A stretch of 64,000 nucleotides of DNA, taken from contig NW_020825294.1 in the NCBI RefSeq assembly GCF_003286085.1, positions 6,014,001-6,078,000 of the forward strand, read 5' to 3'. Origin of the DNA: Drosophila persimilis. Lineage: Eukaryota; Arthropoda; Insecta; Diptera; Drosophilidae. The notes under the pieces were generated by a model. It did no database searches. It saw only the letters and a list, made by a program, of their open reading frames with translations, and had not been told where the DNA came from. This document shows positions 12,401 through 24,798 of this stretch, in pieces; positions within the stretch are counted from its first letter, which is position 1, and each line of letters starts with the position of its first letter. The position numbers were made by a program, and so were the translations under genes.

Positions 12401-15035
12401 AAATTAAAAGAGTTTTGTTTTTAAGACAGAAATGGTATCCTACCAAGGAAAATGTCTTCCTTATAGAGTACTGTCCTTTAAGATAGTTTTTGGTGATTGA
12501 TAAAGATTCTAATTATTTGGCGGCTTAGAAAGATATTCAACCAACAGATCCTTCATCAATCCATTGTTTTTGATGGATGTTTAATTTTTATACAATTTAT
12601 GGTATATTATGCATTTTTATAGGGTTTTCTCAACAAGTATGAAACTCTTCCAACTTTTTCTACATTTAATATAGAAAAAATTTAAAAGAAAAGGAAAACC
12701 CAATCAAAAATCCACTTGTTTTAGGAAATCGACTTAAAACAGATCCCAAGGAATGTGAGAACTCTCTCTAAAGAAAACCTTAACTGACGTTTTCCCCATT
12801 CCGCTTAGAAAATAGAAAAAGATAAAACCTCAGAGAGAGAGAGAGAGAGACAATGAATGTGTGAAATGGAAGCACAACTTGAGGCAAATCAAAACCAGGA
12901 ATAATATTTATTGGCAAGGAGCAAGACCAAGTGGAATCCCTCAGACAAAACCCCCAATTGAAGTGCAAGAGAAGGAGCTAAAAATATGGTATGGTGGATG
13001 CCACAGTTTGGGGATTACCTCCATAGCCCCCGAATTGCATTTACGCCCAGCTTCGTCTCTGATGCAAATCTAATACTGCAGAGAAAGTGAGAGAGAGAGA
13101 GATGGAGATGGAGAGACAGCCAGAAGAGAGATGGTTAGACAGGCAGAAGTGTTTTGTGCCAGAGAGAGCAGAGAGAGAGAGAGAGAGAGGGGAACTGTGC
13201 AAAATATAAACCTCTCAAGTGCAAAAAACCATTCAAAAACTAAGCTAAATTTATTTAAGGAACACCAAGCGATTGCTACGACGACGAGCAGCGACGACGA
13301 GCAGCAGTCAGGAGCAGCAAGCAGGAATATTTGTGTGCCAGGTATTTGTAGGGTATCAGAGGGGTGTATTCTTTTAAAGAAGATTGTATGCGACAGGCAG
13401 AATGAAGTATAGGGAGGACAGTAGGAGATATTGGAGACTATAGATCCATCAATTTCGTATATTTTTATTTCTGGGATTTTTTTAGGAGGTTCGCCCTTCA
13501 AAAAACCGAGAAAAACATATGGCATACAATTTTAAAGGCATTTGGCTGAAGTTTACTAAAGCTATGGACCTTCTCTATATAGTATATTGATCCCTTAAAG
13601 ATCATTTTAATTGGAAGAATAATACGGACAGAAAACGATCGCAAAATTTGCATTGCTATACATTTTCATTCAAATTCCATATCAAAATTCAAAGGAAATA
13701 ATTATTTGAATTAAAATTGCATTCCATAAGGCAAAGAAAAACGTTTTTGGTTGGAGCTTGATATTTTTCTTTTTTTCTATATTTTTTAAGCATTTTCGAA
13801 ATAGAATCTATGTATGTATATCCCTACTCCTTTTTACTGGGTATCCTCTAAGTCGCAGGTTCTAGCATATCTGTCTCCTTCGATTCTCTAGTCGCACATC
13901 TGCTGGTGCTGCTGCTGCCGCTGCACATTTCACTTAACAGAAATAAAAACTGAAAAGAAAAGCCAACGCAAATGCGGGCAAAGCCCAAAACCAAACCAAA
14001 CCAAACACCGAACCGAAGAGAACAAAAAAGGTGGAAAAAAAACGTGTGGAAAGTAGTGGAAAACCTATGCAGAGTGGAGGAGAGCCAGAGGCACCAGAGC
14101 AGGGCAGTGTGCGGCCAGCAAATGTCGTCAGCAAAGAGCAAGAAGTGGGAAGGTGGGAAAGCGGGAAAGCGGGAAAATGCAGGAATGATATTCAGGTGAT
14201 GGTGGTGGCTGGTCTGAAAAACACTCGGGGGAAATACGTTCGACTGGGTTTCGTTTCGTTTCGTTTCGTTCCGTGGAGTTCTGGTGGAGTCCAGGGCCTG
14301 CCGCCTGCCGCCTGCGACTGGTGTTGGCAGCAGGCAGCGACGTGTGCATGCAAGGTGCTCGTATAATGCGTTGTGCGTGTTAAAAGATAGTTTTGCCCAG
14401 CTCAATGGTGAGGCCAAAATCCAGACAAGTTTCAGTAGCAGTAGAACATCACACCACACCACACAGTCGGCACTCACACACGCACACACACGCACACACC
14501 CACACACACACACAGTCGACAGGTAGTTTTACACATTGAAAAATCCCAAACACCGTGACACGAGACGAAGGTATAGCTATAGGGGTTTTTCGGGTTGGGG
14601 GTGGGGGTGTGGTGTGGTGTGGTGCGGTGCATGTGCGGCATGTGGATTCCGCCCTAATGGGTCTGGGGATCAAGGCAACGCGAGACAAATGCATAAACAC
14701 TCTTGCACATTTTCCGTTTGTTCGCTCAGCTTCTGTTCTGTGCTGTTGGGTTCCCACCCCCCTCCCCTCCTTTTTTTTGGTTCTATTCAATATCGAGTGC
14801 AATAAAAGTGGAGGTGTGCTAAGAGGATATTTTGGTATTTGGCCCTGAATTGGTATAAGAGGCAAAGGAAGGTGCTTTCGAAGGATTTTGGGGTTTTTGA
14901 GCTGAAAGAAATGTACACAAAGGAATATTGAGTATTTTGATAGAATTTTTGGGGCATTATAGAACCCAAGAACTTGGGTTTTTGCACAGGAGTTCACTAG
15001 GAAACAATTTGAATAATATTTGTCCAAGATGAGAC
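9415..15035. other. Non-coding DNA, no gene seen
   Basis: A mixture of A+T-rich stretches and microsatellites. CAG/CTG-type codon-like runs at 11440-11690 give Gln-, Leu- and Pro-rich open frames on the minus strand. GA repeats occur at 12831-12850 and 13081-13192, TTTCG repeats at about 14249-14272, and CA repeats at about 14470-14515. None of the open frames shows a recognisable domain, a consistent reading strand or plausible splice-bounded coding bias. Confidence 0.6.
13081..13192. repeat. GA-rich microsatellite cluster
   Basis: Several (GA)n tracts are interrupted by GGAGATGGAG and CAGAAG words. In Drosophila such tracts can bind GAGA factor (Trl) or CLAMP, and on X-linked arms can resemble MSL recognition elements. 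That is family knowledge; this sequence alone shows only the GA tract. Confidence 0.7.
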
Positions 15036-15039
15036 ACAA

Positions 15040-15405
15040 AGCGGGCGACTGCTCTGGATTTCGTTTGTTCCTCTCGCGCAGGCTCTCTCAAATTTCTTAT
15101 CTCTTGATCTGATCTTCATTTGATCTACCAGCTTTGCTGCGCTCTCACGCAATGCCCACCACACTCTCCCGCAGTCGCTCGCTCAGATGTTCCTTCCAGC
15201 GCTCTCTCTCGGCAATTCCTTCTATCGCATTCTGTCTCGCTCTCGGCAACAACAACCGATAATGCGCCCACGACTCTTCCTCTCAGCAAATGCGGAACCG
15301 AACCTTGCCTTTCGTGTAATGCAAAAGCAATAACGAACGAGAGTCTTCAGTTTCTGTTTTTGTTTTGAACGCTTCTCTTTTGATCTAACGACTGTAGAAT
15401 ACCCT
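15040..15405 (+). repeat. Dispersed GAGA/CTCTC-rich repeat, copy A
   Basis: This segment matches, in inverted orientation, the sequence at about 39710-40050. Shared landmarks in the same order are a CTCTCAA..TTTCTTATCTC word, TGATCTGATCTTCAT, GCTGCGCTCTCACGCAATG, CTCGGCAACA, CCCACGACT, CTCTCAGCAAA and AAAAGCAATAAC. The match is clear but imperfect, so these are two old copies of one dispersed element. No open frame or terminal repeats that would identify a transposon class are visible, so the family is unassigned. The boundaries are approximate. Confidence 0.75.
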
Positions 15406-15409
15406 GCAT

Positions 15410-18400
15410 TCTACACACAAATATGTTGTGTATAGAAATTGCTATTGTGAAATTTCTATTTTCATCTTTTAAATGTGTTTAAATAAGATAAGTCCAGTTT
15501 TTGTTCAATCCTAAACATAGCCCTTACCTTTGTACCTCCCAAATCTACTCTAAAATAAATTTCTAGGGCACACCATATGTCGGTTGGGTATTTCTTGTTG
15601 AATATTTTTAATTTCTGTTGTTTTTTCATAGCGCTTCTTAAACAAACGACTGACAACCCGAACCCTGGGACCTAGAGCCTTTCTCATTGCCACTTCCATA
15701 CCCTAGAACCGGGTTCCTATTCTTTTCTTAATATATTTTTACTCCCTCCGCTGCGCGTGCTTCTTTTCCATATTGGCCTTAACCTCTCACCCATGCCCCT
15801 CCCCCCTCCCCTCGCCATCATTCAACAGCAGCAGCAGCACCAGGCAGCATCATGGGCCTCTTCGTGTTGGTTCTCCTGCTCTTCTCCTCCCTTTCGGAGT
15901 TCGGGTGTTCGGGTGTTCGGGTGCTCGGGTTCCTAGACAAATATTATTGTTTCCAGCGCAGCCCCGTTATTGCATATTTGCCGTAAATATGTATTTTCCA
16001 AAAGTGTGAATGAAATTAATGCGTTGCATGGTCTCTCGTCGTCTCCTTCCCTGTGTTTTCGAATATGAAATTTGGGTATTTTCCTCCCACTTCTTTTCGT
16101 TTTTCCCATACAATTTGAAAATTTTGTTGTTTGTTTTCTACCCAATCCCCTCCCTCTGCGCCGTGCTTTTCCCCCTTTTTTTTTGTCTGATTTGTTGTTT
16201 TTTTTCTTCTGTTTTTTCACACAGACAAAACTAAACGTTATTAAATGCAGGCAAATGCCTCGACGGACCGACCCCCGTCCCACGGCATTCTCTAGTGTGG
16301 TGTTGTGTAGTGCAGTGTAAAGTTGCGTAGTGTAGTGTTGTCTTAGTCGCATCGTCGTATCATCGTGTGCAGAGTTTTCCCGGTTTTCCCTTGCCTTTCC
16401 GTATGTATGACATTTTTTTTCTCTAGCTTATTTTTTTTGTGTTGCCTACATTTTGGGGGTGGGGTGGGGTTGGGCTGGCTTAATAGTTGTTGAAAAAAGC
16501 GCTGGAACAGTGGTTGAATGTTGCACAGAATTTGTTGTCAATTTTGTTAAGAAAATTGATTGGGAAGTGGAAAAGTTTATGCGGGTGGAAAAACATGTAT
16601 TTTCTGTGTCCATTTTAATTACTAAAACAAATGGTTTTTGGATTACTTTCTTTGTTTAAACTATTGAAAGTCATGGTTCCAATAAATGAAAGCCCTTATA
16701 TCTAATAATAGAGAAATAAAACAATTGAGAAAATGTCACTCCAAAAAGAGCTAAAAACTATTTGGAATTCCAAAAACCACAATTTTTAGCATTTTAAATA
16801 TTTGTTTAATTACGAAAAAAACAAAAAATTAATTTAAATATAAACATTTAATAGAAAAGGTCCTTCTGGAGTCCTCATATCTGAATACGGATACAGTGGA
16901 TGATTTCTCGGCAGACAAAATCTTTCTAAATTGATTTTAGCTCAGAAAATCTCAGAGAAGGTGATTCCATGGGAATCCTTGCCCCAAAGAACCCCCTAGA
17001 AATATCAGTGCCTCTACTAAAACCCTTTCAGATACTCCCCTCTAGTATTTTTAATATTTCAATGTATTTTAAGACGATTTATTGAATGGCTATTCTGCTG
17101 TCAAAAAGTTATCGAAATTCACTTAAAAATAATTCGTAAAGCACTCTTAAGCACTTGTGGAAATTCTTAAAACTCTTTTACTAAATGAAACTTTGTATTT
17201 TCCTGCTTCTTGTACGAAAATCCCCCAAATCTGCACAAAATCTCTTGCAAAAACTACAAAAGTTGCCAATCCATCGAATAATTGAATCAATTTATTTGAG
17301 AAAAACACTTTAATTTAAAGGCTCTAAAAGTTTAGGGAGCACACACACACACGCACACAGACAAAAGTTTGACTGCACAAAGAAGAAGGAAGAAGAAGGA
17401 ACGAAGGAAAGAAGCAGCAGGAAAATGTTTTACACTCAGAGCCAACAATTAGCCTTAACTGATTTATGGTCTTTAAAGACTTCTCCCCCTCTCGATACAC
17501 ACTATATAAGTGTATCTCTCAGATAATATATCTATAGCAACCGCACAGCAGCAGCAGCAACAGCAGCACTCCCTGCTCCCTGCCACAGCCGGTGGCTACC
17601 GGTGGATAGGTAATCGTAATCCCATTCAATCGAGGGTCCCAAACACCTGTTCATTTCATGCATCATTTGCGGCGGCGACGACGGCTCTGCCCTTGGCCAA
17701 CAGGCTATCTCATTCATTCTTGGCCAATTGAAAGTGCTGACTAATGTCATTGGGCAGTTTTCAACACCTGCTCCCAGCTGCCGAGCCCACTGTACAATGG
17801 ATTTGCCCGGCTCTCGTTCTGTCTCTGCCGACTCTCTGCTCTGCCCTGGCCTGCCCCTCCACACTCTGTGGCACTTTGCCACCGACTAATGCTAAGTAGC
17901 TTTAACGCTGCCGCATCGGTGGGTCGTTAAGCGGTGCCGCTGCTGCCGGTTGGGGGGCCTTATATAGTGCGGTTGAGGGCGTCGGGCGGCTCCTTTTTTT
18001 GAAGGAGTATACATCCCACAAACGAGGGGGGGACCGTAAGAGTAGAAAAAAATGCCGCCCTAAATGCTACTAATTAATGAGGATTTAGTGAAAACTGTTT
18101 TCAGTTTTGTTGGGAATAAAAAACACACGAAAAATTCCATTGCAGCATTTCGTTCCGTGCCGTTCCGATCTGCACCCTCGACACCGTGCGGCATATTTCT
18201 TTGGTATTTTTCTAGTGCAGCCGCGGCATTAGCATATAAATAGCATTTTACATATAATTTTAGGCGCACATAATTCTAGGTATTTTGCCCCCCAAAAAAA
18301 AACATACAACCTCAAAGATATATTTCAGCGCGCGCGCGTTATATTTTTGTTAAGTATTCCTCGTGTTTCCACCTAAGCTTGGCATTGAATTTAATGTCTC

Positions 18401-20512
18401 TGGGGCCGTTCGCGTGTGTCTGGTTATTAAAGAGCAGGACCCTAGGTCTCGTGTAAACAGGAAACGATCCTAGGCACACGGTGGCATGGGGCGCGGGGGG
18501 AGGGGCATTTAACACGAGCAACTGGCAAACGGCAAACAAATGTAATCAATGAAATTTTATGTGCAACAGAAACGCACTCACTGGTACCTGGTAATACTCG
18601 GTATTTGGAGTACTCGTAATACTTCGGGGTTTTGTGGGGTATTCCTGGAGTTGTTTGTGTGTGTTTCACAGGCAAATATAGGGGTAAATATTGGGAATAG
18701 TATTTAAAAAAAAAACGGACTTTAATGATATCCCTTCGTGTTACAATTGGTTCTGTAAATACATATTCCAAGGAAAAGGCTTTGGGAAACAAATATATTT
18801 AAGCAAATATTCCTGAAAAAGAGATTTAGGAGGTCACTGCAATGTTACTGTAATGTCTTCTTAGACCAACAATATTTCTGTAAATATTCTGTAAGGATCT
18901 CCAAGACTTTTCGTACATATATTTAATTTAGGAACTAATTTGTTTACATTTTTATACAGATTATAAGTATTTTAGTCCGGAAAATTTCAGAAAAGATTAT
19001 TTTACAAATAATGATTATAATCTTTTGAAATTTACCTATAAAAATGAAATTAAAAATATAAAAATATTGATATATAGAATTTTGAAACGAACTAATTTTA
19101 ATATTTTAAAATTTTAAAACAAAAATACATATTTGAATGTGGTTTCTCAGCTAATGCTGGTATGAAAATTAAATGATTGTTTTTTTTTTAATATTTTTCA
19201 TAAAGAATAAATACAGTTTGAAAAAGTAAAAAATAATAATTATAATATATTAATTCCTATTTGCTGAAATTATATAAATCTAATATTCACTAATTATCCA
19301 TAAATCCAACAAAAAATCCTTCAAAAGCTTTCAAAATTAAACTTTGAATCAGAGTTTTATAGTTATTTTTTGTATAAAAAACATTTGGGTCGTTGAGATT
19401 CCTATATTGAAAATTAAATTAATTAAAATCAATTAAAAAATTTCTATTTCTGACCGCCAAATAGTAGCTGCGCGTAAATTGTTGATAAATCGCCGTTTAA
19501 TGGGGGGAATTTTTTAAGCGAGGCAGGGGAAAAACGGAAAAGCCAGACTAGAACATGCAATGAAATTTATTATTTCTATTGTTCAAATACATATCTTTTC
19601 TTTAAGCCTAGATAAAGGAGAATGTATGCATTAAACGTGGCAAAATTTACCTTCTGGGGTAAACAAATATTTGTTTTTGCTTTTGCTTTTGCTTCGAAAA
19701 ATTCGTCAATCGCAGGTCAAAGCGGACGTGCAGATAAGCGATCGGCGACGGGCAGCGCAGCGCAGCGCCGCATCACTTTTGCAATCTTCTCTTTTGCTTT
19801 GCTTTTTGTTTTTGTCACATTCGCAGCAGCTGCACAATTTGTCGCCTGTCAGTCGTGGGTGGGGGTGGGGTAGTCGACTGCTCTTTGCTTTTGTCTTTTG
19901 CGGGAATTTGCCAGGGAATATTTTTGTACAGAGTAGCCCGCAGTCGCAACACTGAAACTTTTCCACTCCTCTCCTTCGCTGGTAGTTTTGGGATTTTCTA
20001 TATACATTTTGTGGCGTGTTTACACTCGTTCTTTATGCTTTTATAACTTTATTTTGCCAGGCCAAACATTTGCGGGGGTGGGGGTGGGTACACCGCCCCC
20101 CTGCCCTCCGCACCGAGATACAAATTACAATTGCGGCGCGTAAAGAAATTAAAAAAGGATTTCTGTGTCAGGGATTGCCTTTGGCATTAGACCTGGATCT
20201 GAGACCTTTTGCCCTTGCGTTGTACGCCGTGCATATATATATTATATATTATTTATTTATACCTTTTTACCCTCCCCCCATTAATGCAAATATTTTACCT
20301 TGCTCTCTTTACAGACAGCCCCCGCCCCCCCGTCTCTCTCTGGAGCGGCCTGATTCGTTCGTGCGCTCTTTTCTGCTAATTGCTTTGGGTGTGTGTCCGC
20401 TCTCTTTTCACCGTTCTTTTTCTTGCTGTTCTCCCACCAAGCAGGCTCCACACTCAAGGCTCCTAAAAGGCTCTCAAGGTTAGTATTATACCTACTATTT
20501 ACTCTCTATATA
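15410..20512. other. Non-coding DNA, no gene seen
   Basis: Contains a C-rich segment with a repeated TTCGGGTG word near 15900, T-rich pyrimidine tracts at 16080-16220, and a long A+T-rich block at about 16600-19620. A short CG alternation (CGCGCGCG) lies at about 18330. The sequence at 17510-17880 is locally GC-rich, but its open frames on both strands have no domain features. Nothing could be supported as an exon. Confidence 0.6.
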
Positions 20513-20675
20513 CAGGGGTGGTCAAAAGTATTTACACAACGAGTTTTTTTTTGCATGTTCAATTTCAGGAGCTTTTCCTGTGGTTGTTGAAAGCTAAATA
20601 AAAAAAAAAACTTTTAGGCCAAAAAGATTGATCTACTAGCAATTGAATGAGAGAAGAATTGGAAAAATAACTGTT
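20513..20675 (+). repeat. Left terminal inverted repeat of the Bari-like element
   Basis: It matches the right end (22053-22216) in inverse orientation almost base for base, including CAGGGGTGGTCAAAAG at the tip and GGCCAAAAAGATTGATC internally. The only differences I see are one or two single-base changes near the inner boundary. The outermost AGTATTTACACAA repeat lies just inside the tip. Confidence 0.93.
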
Positions 20676-20867
20676 AATGGGCTAAAAATAGAAGCATGTG
20701 AACTGTTGTCAAAAGTATTTACACAAATTTGCATTGCTTCAGAAGTATTTACACAATGCAAATTAGAGCTTATTCTTAGACTTGGTTTGACTTAGTGCAG
20801 TCGTTTTTTCGTTTATTGCAGTTGCAATAAGTAAATTTAATTTAAAATTTAAAATTAACTTAGTAAA

Positions 20868-21887
20868 ATGGTGAAGACAAAGGAGTTGTCTGTTGAAACT
20901 CGATCCGAGATCGTTACAAAATTTAAAAGCGGGGTTTCAGCGTCGGAACTGGCCAAAACATACAAAATTTGTAGAAAAACCGTTTATAATCTGGAAAAGA
21001 AAAAGGACACGAATGGAAATTTACAGAATTTAAAAAGATGTGGAAGGAAACAAGCGATGGATGAACGGGAATGTAGACGTTTAATTGGCATAGTCGATAA
21101 AAATCCGTCGATAAGCCCAGTTAAATTGTCTGCAGATTCGCAACAATTGATTGGCAAAAAAGTCTGTGATGCTACAATACGTCGGAGATTGAAGGAGATC
21201 GACATACGAACGTATACAGTGCGAAAAATAATAGAAATTTCCGAGGCAAATAAAGCAAAACGCCTCTCATTCGCATTGGAATACGTTAAAAAACCAAAGG
21301 AGTTTTGGTACAATGTTTTATGGACAGATGAAGTAGCTTTCCAGTTCCAAGGCTCATTCTGTAAAAGATTTATGCATCTACGACAAGCAAAAAAACAAAG
21401 TGCAGTGCAACCATTAAACAGATTTGGTGGAGGCACAGTGATGTTCTGGGGGTGCATGTCTTACTACGGATTTGGAGACTTTGTTCCAATAGAAGGCACT
21501 CTGAATCAGACCCGGTATCTTGTTATACTGAATGAACATGCTTTTGTGTCTGGTGACAGGCTATTTCCCATCTCCGACTGGATTTTACAGCAAGACAATG
21601 CTCCATGCCACAAGGGATCGGCACCTACAAAATTTTTACGAGATCTCAATGTGGCTGTTCTTCCCTGGCCTGCGCAGAGCCCTGATCTCAATATCATAGA
21701 AAATGTTTGGTCGCTTATTAAAGGACAAAGAACAATTGATAAAAACCGAAAACGCGACGTTACCATCGAGGAAGTAAAGGAAATTTGGTCGAAATTGGAA
21801 CTTGGATATGCTCGCCACTTAGTGGAATCAGTACCAGCCAGGTTGCAAGCAGTTATTGATGCCAAAGGTGGAATTACAAAATATTAA
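20868..21887 (+). CDS. Bari-type Tc1 transposase, DD34E
   Basis: The 339-residue product is the cut-and-paste transposase that binds the element's terminal repeats, excises it and inserts it at TA dinucleotides. The N-terminal part (about residues 1-110) is a bipartite helix-turn-helix DNA-binding region beginning MVKTKELSVETR. A second, winged-helix-like section follows. The catalytic domain carries the first Asp in WTDEVAF, the second in LQQDNAPCH, and the Glu in SPDLNIIENVW, with 34 residues between the second Asp and the Glu. The DD34E spacing places it in the Tc1 group. The length and the ends MxKTKEL and VIDAKGGxTKY match the Bari transposase as I recall it. There is no stop, frameshift or missing catalytic residue. 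The start at 20868 gives the family's usual N-terminus. Confidence 0.95.
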   Translation: MVKTKELSVETRSEIVTKFKSGVSASELAKTYKICRKTVYNLEKKKDTNGNLQNLKRCGRKQAMDERECRRLIGIVDKNPSISPVKLSADSQQLIGKKVCDATIRRRLKEIDIRTYTVRKIIEISEANKAKRLSFALEYVKKPKEFWYNVLWTDEVAFQFQGSFCKRFMHLRQAKKQSAVQPLNRFGGGTVMFWGCMSYYGFGDFVPIEGTLNQTRYLVILNEHAFVSGDRLFPISDWILQQDNAPCHKGSAPTKFLRDLNVAVLPWPAQSPDLNIIENVWSLIKGQRTIDKNRKRDVTIEEVKEIWSKLELGYARHLVESVPARLQAVIDAKGGITKY

Positions 21888-21939
21888 TCATTATTATTAT
21901 TATTCATCCAACAAATTAAAAAAAAAATCATTAAATCAT

Positions 21940-21945
21940 AATAAA
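21940..21945 (+). terminator. Poly(A) signal for the transposase
   Basis: An AATAAA hexamer lies 53 bp after the transposase stop codon and before the right terminal repeat, a suitable place for transcript 3' end formation within the element. Confidence 0.5.
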
Positions 21946-22052
21946 AAATTAACTTAAAGTTTTGTGTAAATACTTCTGCAGCATTAAAAGTGTGTGTAAA
22001 TAATTTTGACAACTGATAAGCATCACTTAATTTGCTTCTCCTTATTCGTACA

Positions 22053-22216
22053 AACAGTTATCTTTTCCAATTCTTCTCTCATTCAATTGCTAGTAGATCA
22101 ATCTTTTTGGCCTAAAAGTTTTTTTTTTTATTTAGCTTTCAACAACCACAGGAAAAGCTCCTGAAATTGAACATGCAAAAAAAAACTCGTTGTGTAAATA
22201 CTTTTGACCACCCCTG
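22053..22216 (-). repeat. Right terminal inverted repeat of the Bari-like element
   Basis: Inverse of the left repeat, ending CCACCCCTG followed by the TA target duplicate at 22217-22218. The outer direct repeat reads TTGTGTAAATACTTTTGACC in this orientation. The middle one (about 21992) differs by a short substitution, AAATAATTTTGAC. Confidence 0.93.
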
Positions 22217-22218
22217 TA

Positions 22219-24654
22219 TATGTATATATTGTAATTTGTATTCTTTTTGTGTGCCCGAAGAGAGGGATATCCGTGCCGTACCTTTCGCAGCAATTGGATT
22301 TATTTTTCGATGGGCGGGGGGAAGGGGTGGGGCGGGTTTAATTGCCAGCTTTGGACAGATTTCTAATTACTGACTACTGAAGCGCAACCCAAAAGGTCAT
22401 TGAGACATTTACATGCTGTGCAAATATGTACCAACAAAATAACAGAGAATATTTAAATTGAAATTAAGATACGTTTAGGGGAAAACTGATGCCAAAAGGT
22501 GCCCAACGAGGAAAGGCAGGAAAATGTCAAAAGAAAATGAAAGTTTGGGTCAAGACTTAAGTGAGGTATTAATTGTTTTGATAATGATACTGTCTTTAAG
22601 CGAAATCTTATCCCAGAAAATAGAAAGTCCATTGAGATCAATAAATGGGCTAAGGGAAACCAGTTTTTGTATAGTTTTTAGGACTGTGATGGATTCTGTT
22701 CTCTATATTTTCACTTTTTGTGACGAATTTTAATACGACTGCGGTCCATCCATTGCGCTTTTAATTTTTTGCTTATTTTTCTAAATTTAACCTAAATAAA
22801 AAATAATATTTTTTATGGTTTCAATTATTGCAAACAAAATGCTTTTTAGCTCAAATTTTAATCTGAAAAAAATCATTGAAAAAATATTTTCTTTGAATTT
22901 GATAGATTTGGAACATTTCAAAAATCTTACTGAAAATATTTAGTAGCTTAGAGGAAATATTGCGGTATTTTTTTATATTTTTCTTAAAATAAATTAAAGA
23001 AAACAATAAAATGTAATATTTTTTTAAAATATGTTTGGGTTTTAACCACAATAAATGGTATTCGATACAAGAAAAGTGAATTTGGAATAAAATATAAGGT
23101 TTCTGTCTTGAATTCTCATTGGAAATAATACTACAGGTGCCTCTGTACCTCCTGTTCTGTCATCAATTACTAGATCTATTGTATTTTATGCCCAAGAGCT
23201 CAATATCTCCTGGAAGCTTATTTATCGGAACTATTTCCCCGTCACAAAGTAAAGGACTTTCCCAGTAAGACATCCCTTGTCTTGGAATCTCTTTTGGCCC
23301 TGGAAACTTCCCTGGTGTACTTCCTTTCAAGCAAAGAATCGGCACTCAAAATCTAATATTTGACACCAAGAAAAACATGAAACGCAAAATAAAGGCAAAG
23401 ACAATTCCAAATAATACCTGAAATACCATTTAACACCGAACCGAAATTCAAATGAAGGCCGCTAGGTAAAAGTTCAATCAAAATAAACAGAGCTGATGAT
23501 CTCACAAGAACATGGCATTAATCACTCAAACGATACATCAAACTCTCCGAGAAAACTCTTCTGGAACTCTCAAGAACTTTATTCCACGAACGAGACAGTT
23601 CGGGCTCTACATTTACGATGATGCATCAATAAAATCACATCTCATCGCAGTTGAACACCCCCTTCAAGGGCAACAGCATTAGCCTTTTGTTAATCAAAGT
23701 GTAATTCGTGCTTTCCTGTTCTTTTGGCTGGAACTTAAAGCAGTGCTCTTCTGCTACTAAACTGCCAACTAAACAGCCATAAAAATCTCTGCAGTGAAGC
23801 GAAATAACGCCAGAGACAGACTGGTAGACTGCTAGACTGGCAGACTGAGAGAAAAAGAAACTTTCTTAACCACTCAAAGCACCACAAATCACTTTAAACT
23901 GTAAGGACAAACTTGAAGGAGTCACAAGATAAAGATAAAGACTGAACAGGAGCCAGAGACAGAGCCAGAGCCACCACCCATCCACCTTTCCACCTGTGGG
24001 CTGGGGTCTGGGCTTGGGGGTAAGCTATTAAATCTCTCTCTCTCTGTAGGTTGCGACGAAATCGTATATCTGTAAGATATACAATCACTTAAATCGTTGA
24101 GCGGGCTAATCCAGCAGCAGACTGCCAGCTCCTCGCGTTTCAAATACCAAATATCGGTTTACAGGCAGTCGTCGAAGGCAACAAATCAATAATCACAAAA
24201 AAACCTCAAAAGAAAAGGAACGAAAGGAGAGGAAAGCGAATCAACACACACACACACACACAGGAAAAACCCCCTGAAGGCATATCAAATTTTTGCTTTA
24301 TTTATTTTTTTTTTTGTTCGCCGCCCTATGCCCATGATTGACAGGACATTCGGGGGGGCCGGGGGCGAAAAGTTTCCTCCTTTGAGGAGTTTCCTTTTCT
24401 TTTGGGCCATTCTTTCACTGATTTTGGCTTTTACTTTCGATTTGGCTTTTGTATTTTGTGTGTATTTGCGCTGATTAGCACAGGGCGGGGCGGGGGTGGG
24501 TGGCAAAAGGGGGCCAAATGTTGTCATCATTGACTGCCTGCTTCCGTTTCGGTCTCTCGCTCTAATCTCTAGGGTTTCCAGGGCAACAGAGAGAGAGAGA
24601 GAGAGAGAGGGAGGGAGAGGGAGGGAATGAGTCCTTGCAAATATTCTTCTTTTG
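22219..24654. other. Non-coding DNA, no gene seen
   Basis: An A+T-rich segment (about 22400-23160) is followed by mixed sequence with CAGACTGG-type short repeats near 23820, a CA repeat at about 24245-24262 and a GA/GGGA repeat at about 24588-24626. It lies downstream of the kinase gene, which is transcribed towards it. No exon-like open frame was recognised. Confidence 0.6.
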
Positions 24655-24660
24655 TTTATT
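24655..24660 (-). terminator. Poly(A) signal of the Polo-like kinase gene
   Basis: An AATAAA hexamer on the minus strand lies about 140 bp after the kinase stop codon and would give a short 3' UTR. This is the first canonical hexamer downstream of the gene that I see. Confidence 0.55.
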
Positions 24661-24798
24661 AACAATTTCATTCGAAAAACAGGAAACTAAAAACAAGAAA
24701 CATTGAACAGTAAATATAAATTTAAACAGAAACAGAAACTAGAATTGGGGGAAACGCATTGTCGGGGGTGGATGGGAGGGCTGGAACTAATCCTAGAA

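Larger units (their letters stand above)
20513..22216 (+). mobile_element. Bari-like Tc1/mariner transposon, apparently complete
   Basis: A 1,704-bp element is bounded by CAGGGGTGGTCAAAAG termini and flanked on both sides by TA, the target duplication typical of Tc1/mariner. It carries near-perfect terminal inverted repeats of about 163 bp. Short direct repeats of the type AGTATTTACACAA occur three times in each end region: left near 20526, 20713 and 20744; right near 21962, 21992 and 22190. This is the IR/DR organisation known from long-repeat Bari and S elements. The single gene is an uninterrupted 339-residue transposase. Intact coding sequence and matching ends suggest recent mobility. 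Whether it belongs to a named subfamily (Bari3-type long repeats, for example) needs a library search. Confidence 0.93.

Noticed and set aside
21506..21865. Antisense open frames inside the transposase gene
   Set aside because: They are reverse-strand shadows of a clearly coding sequence.
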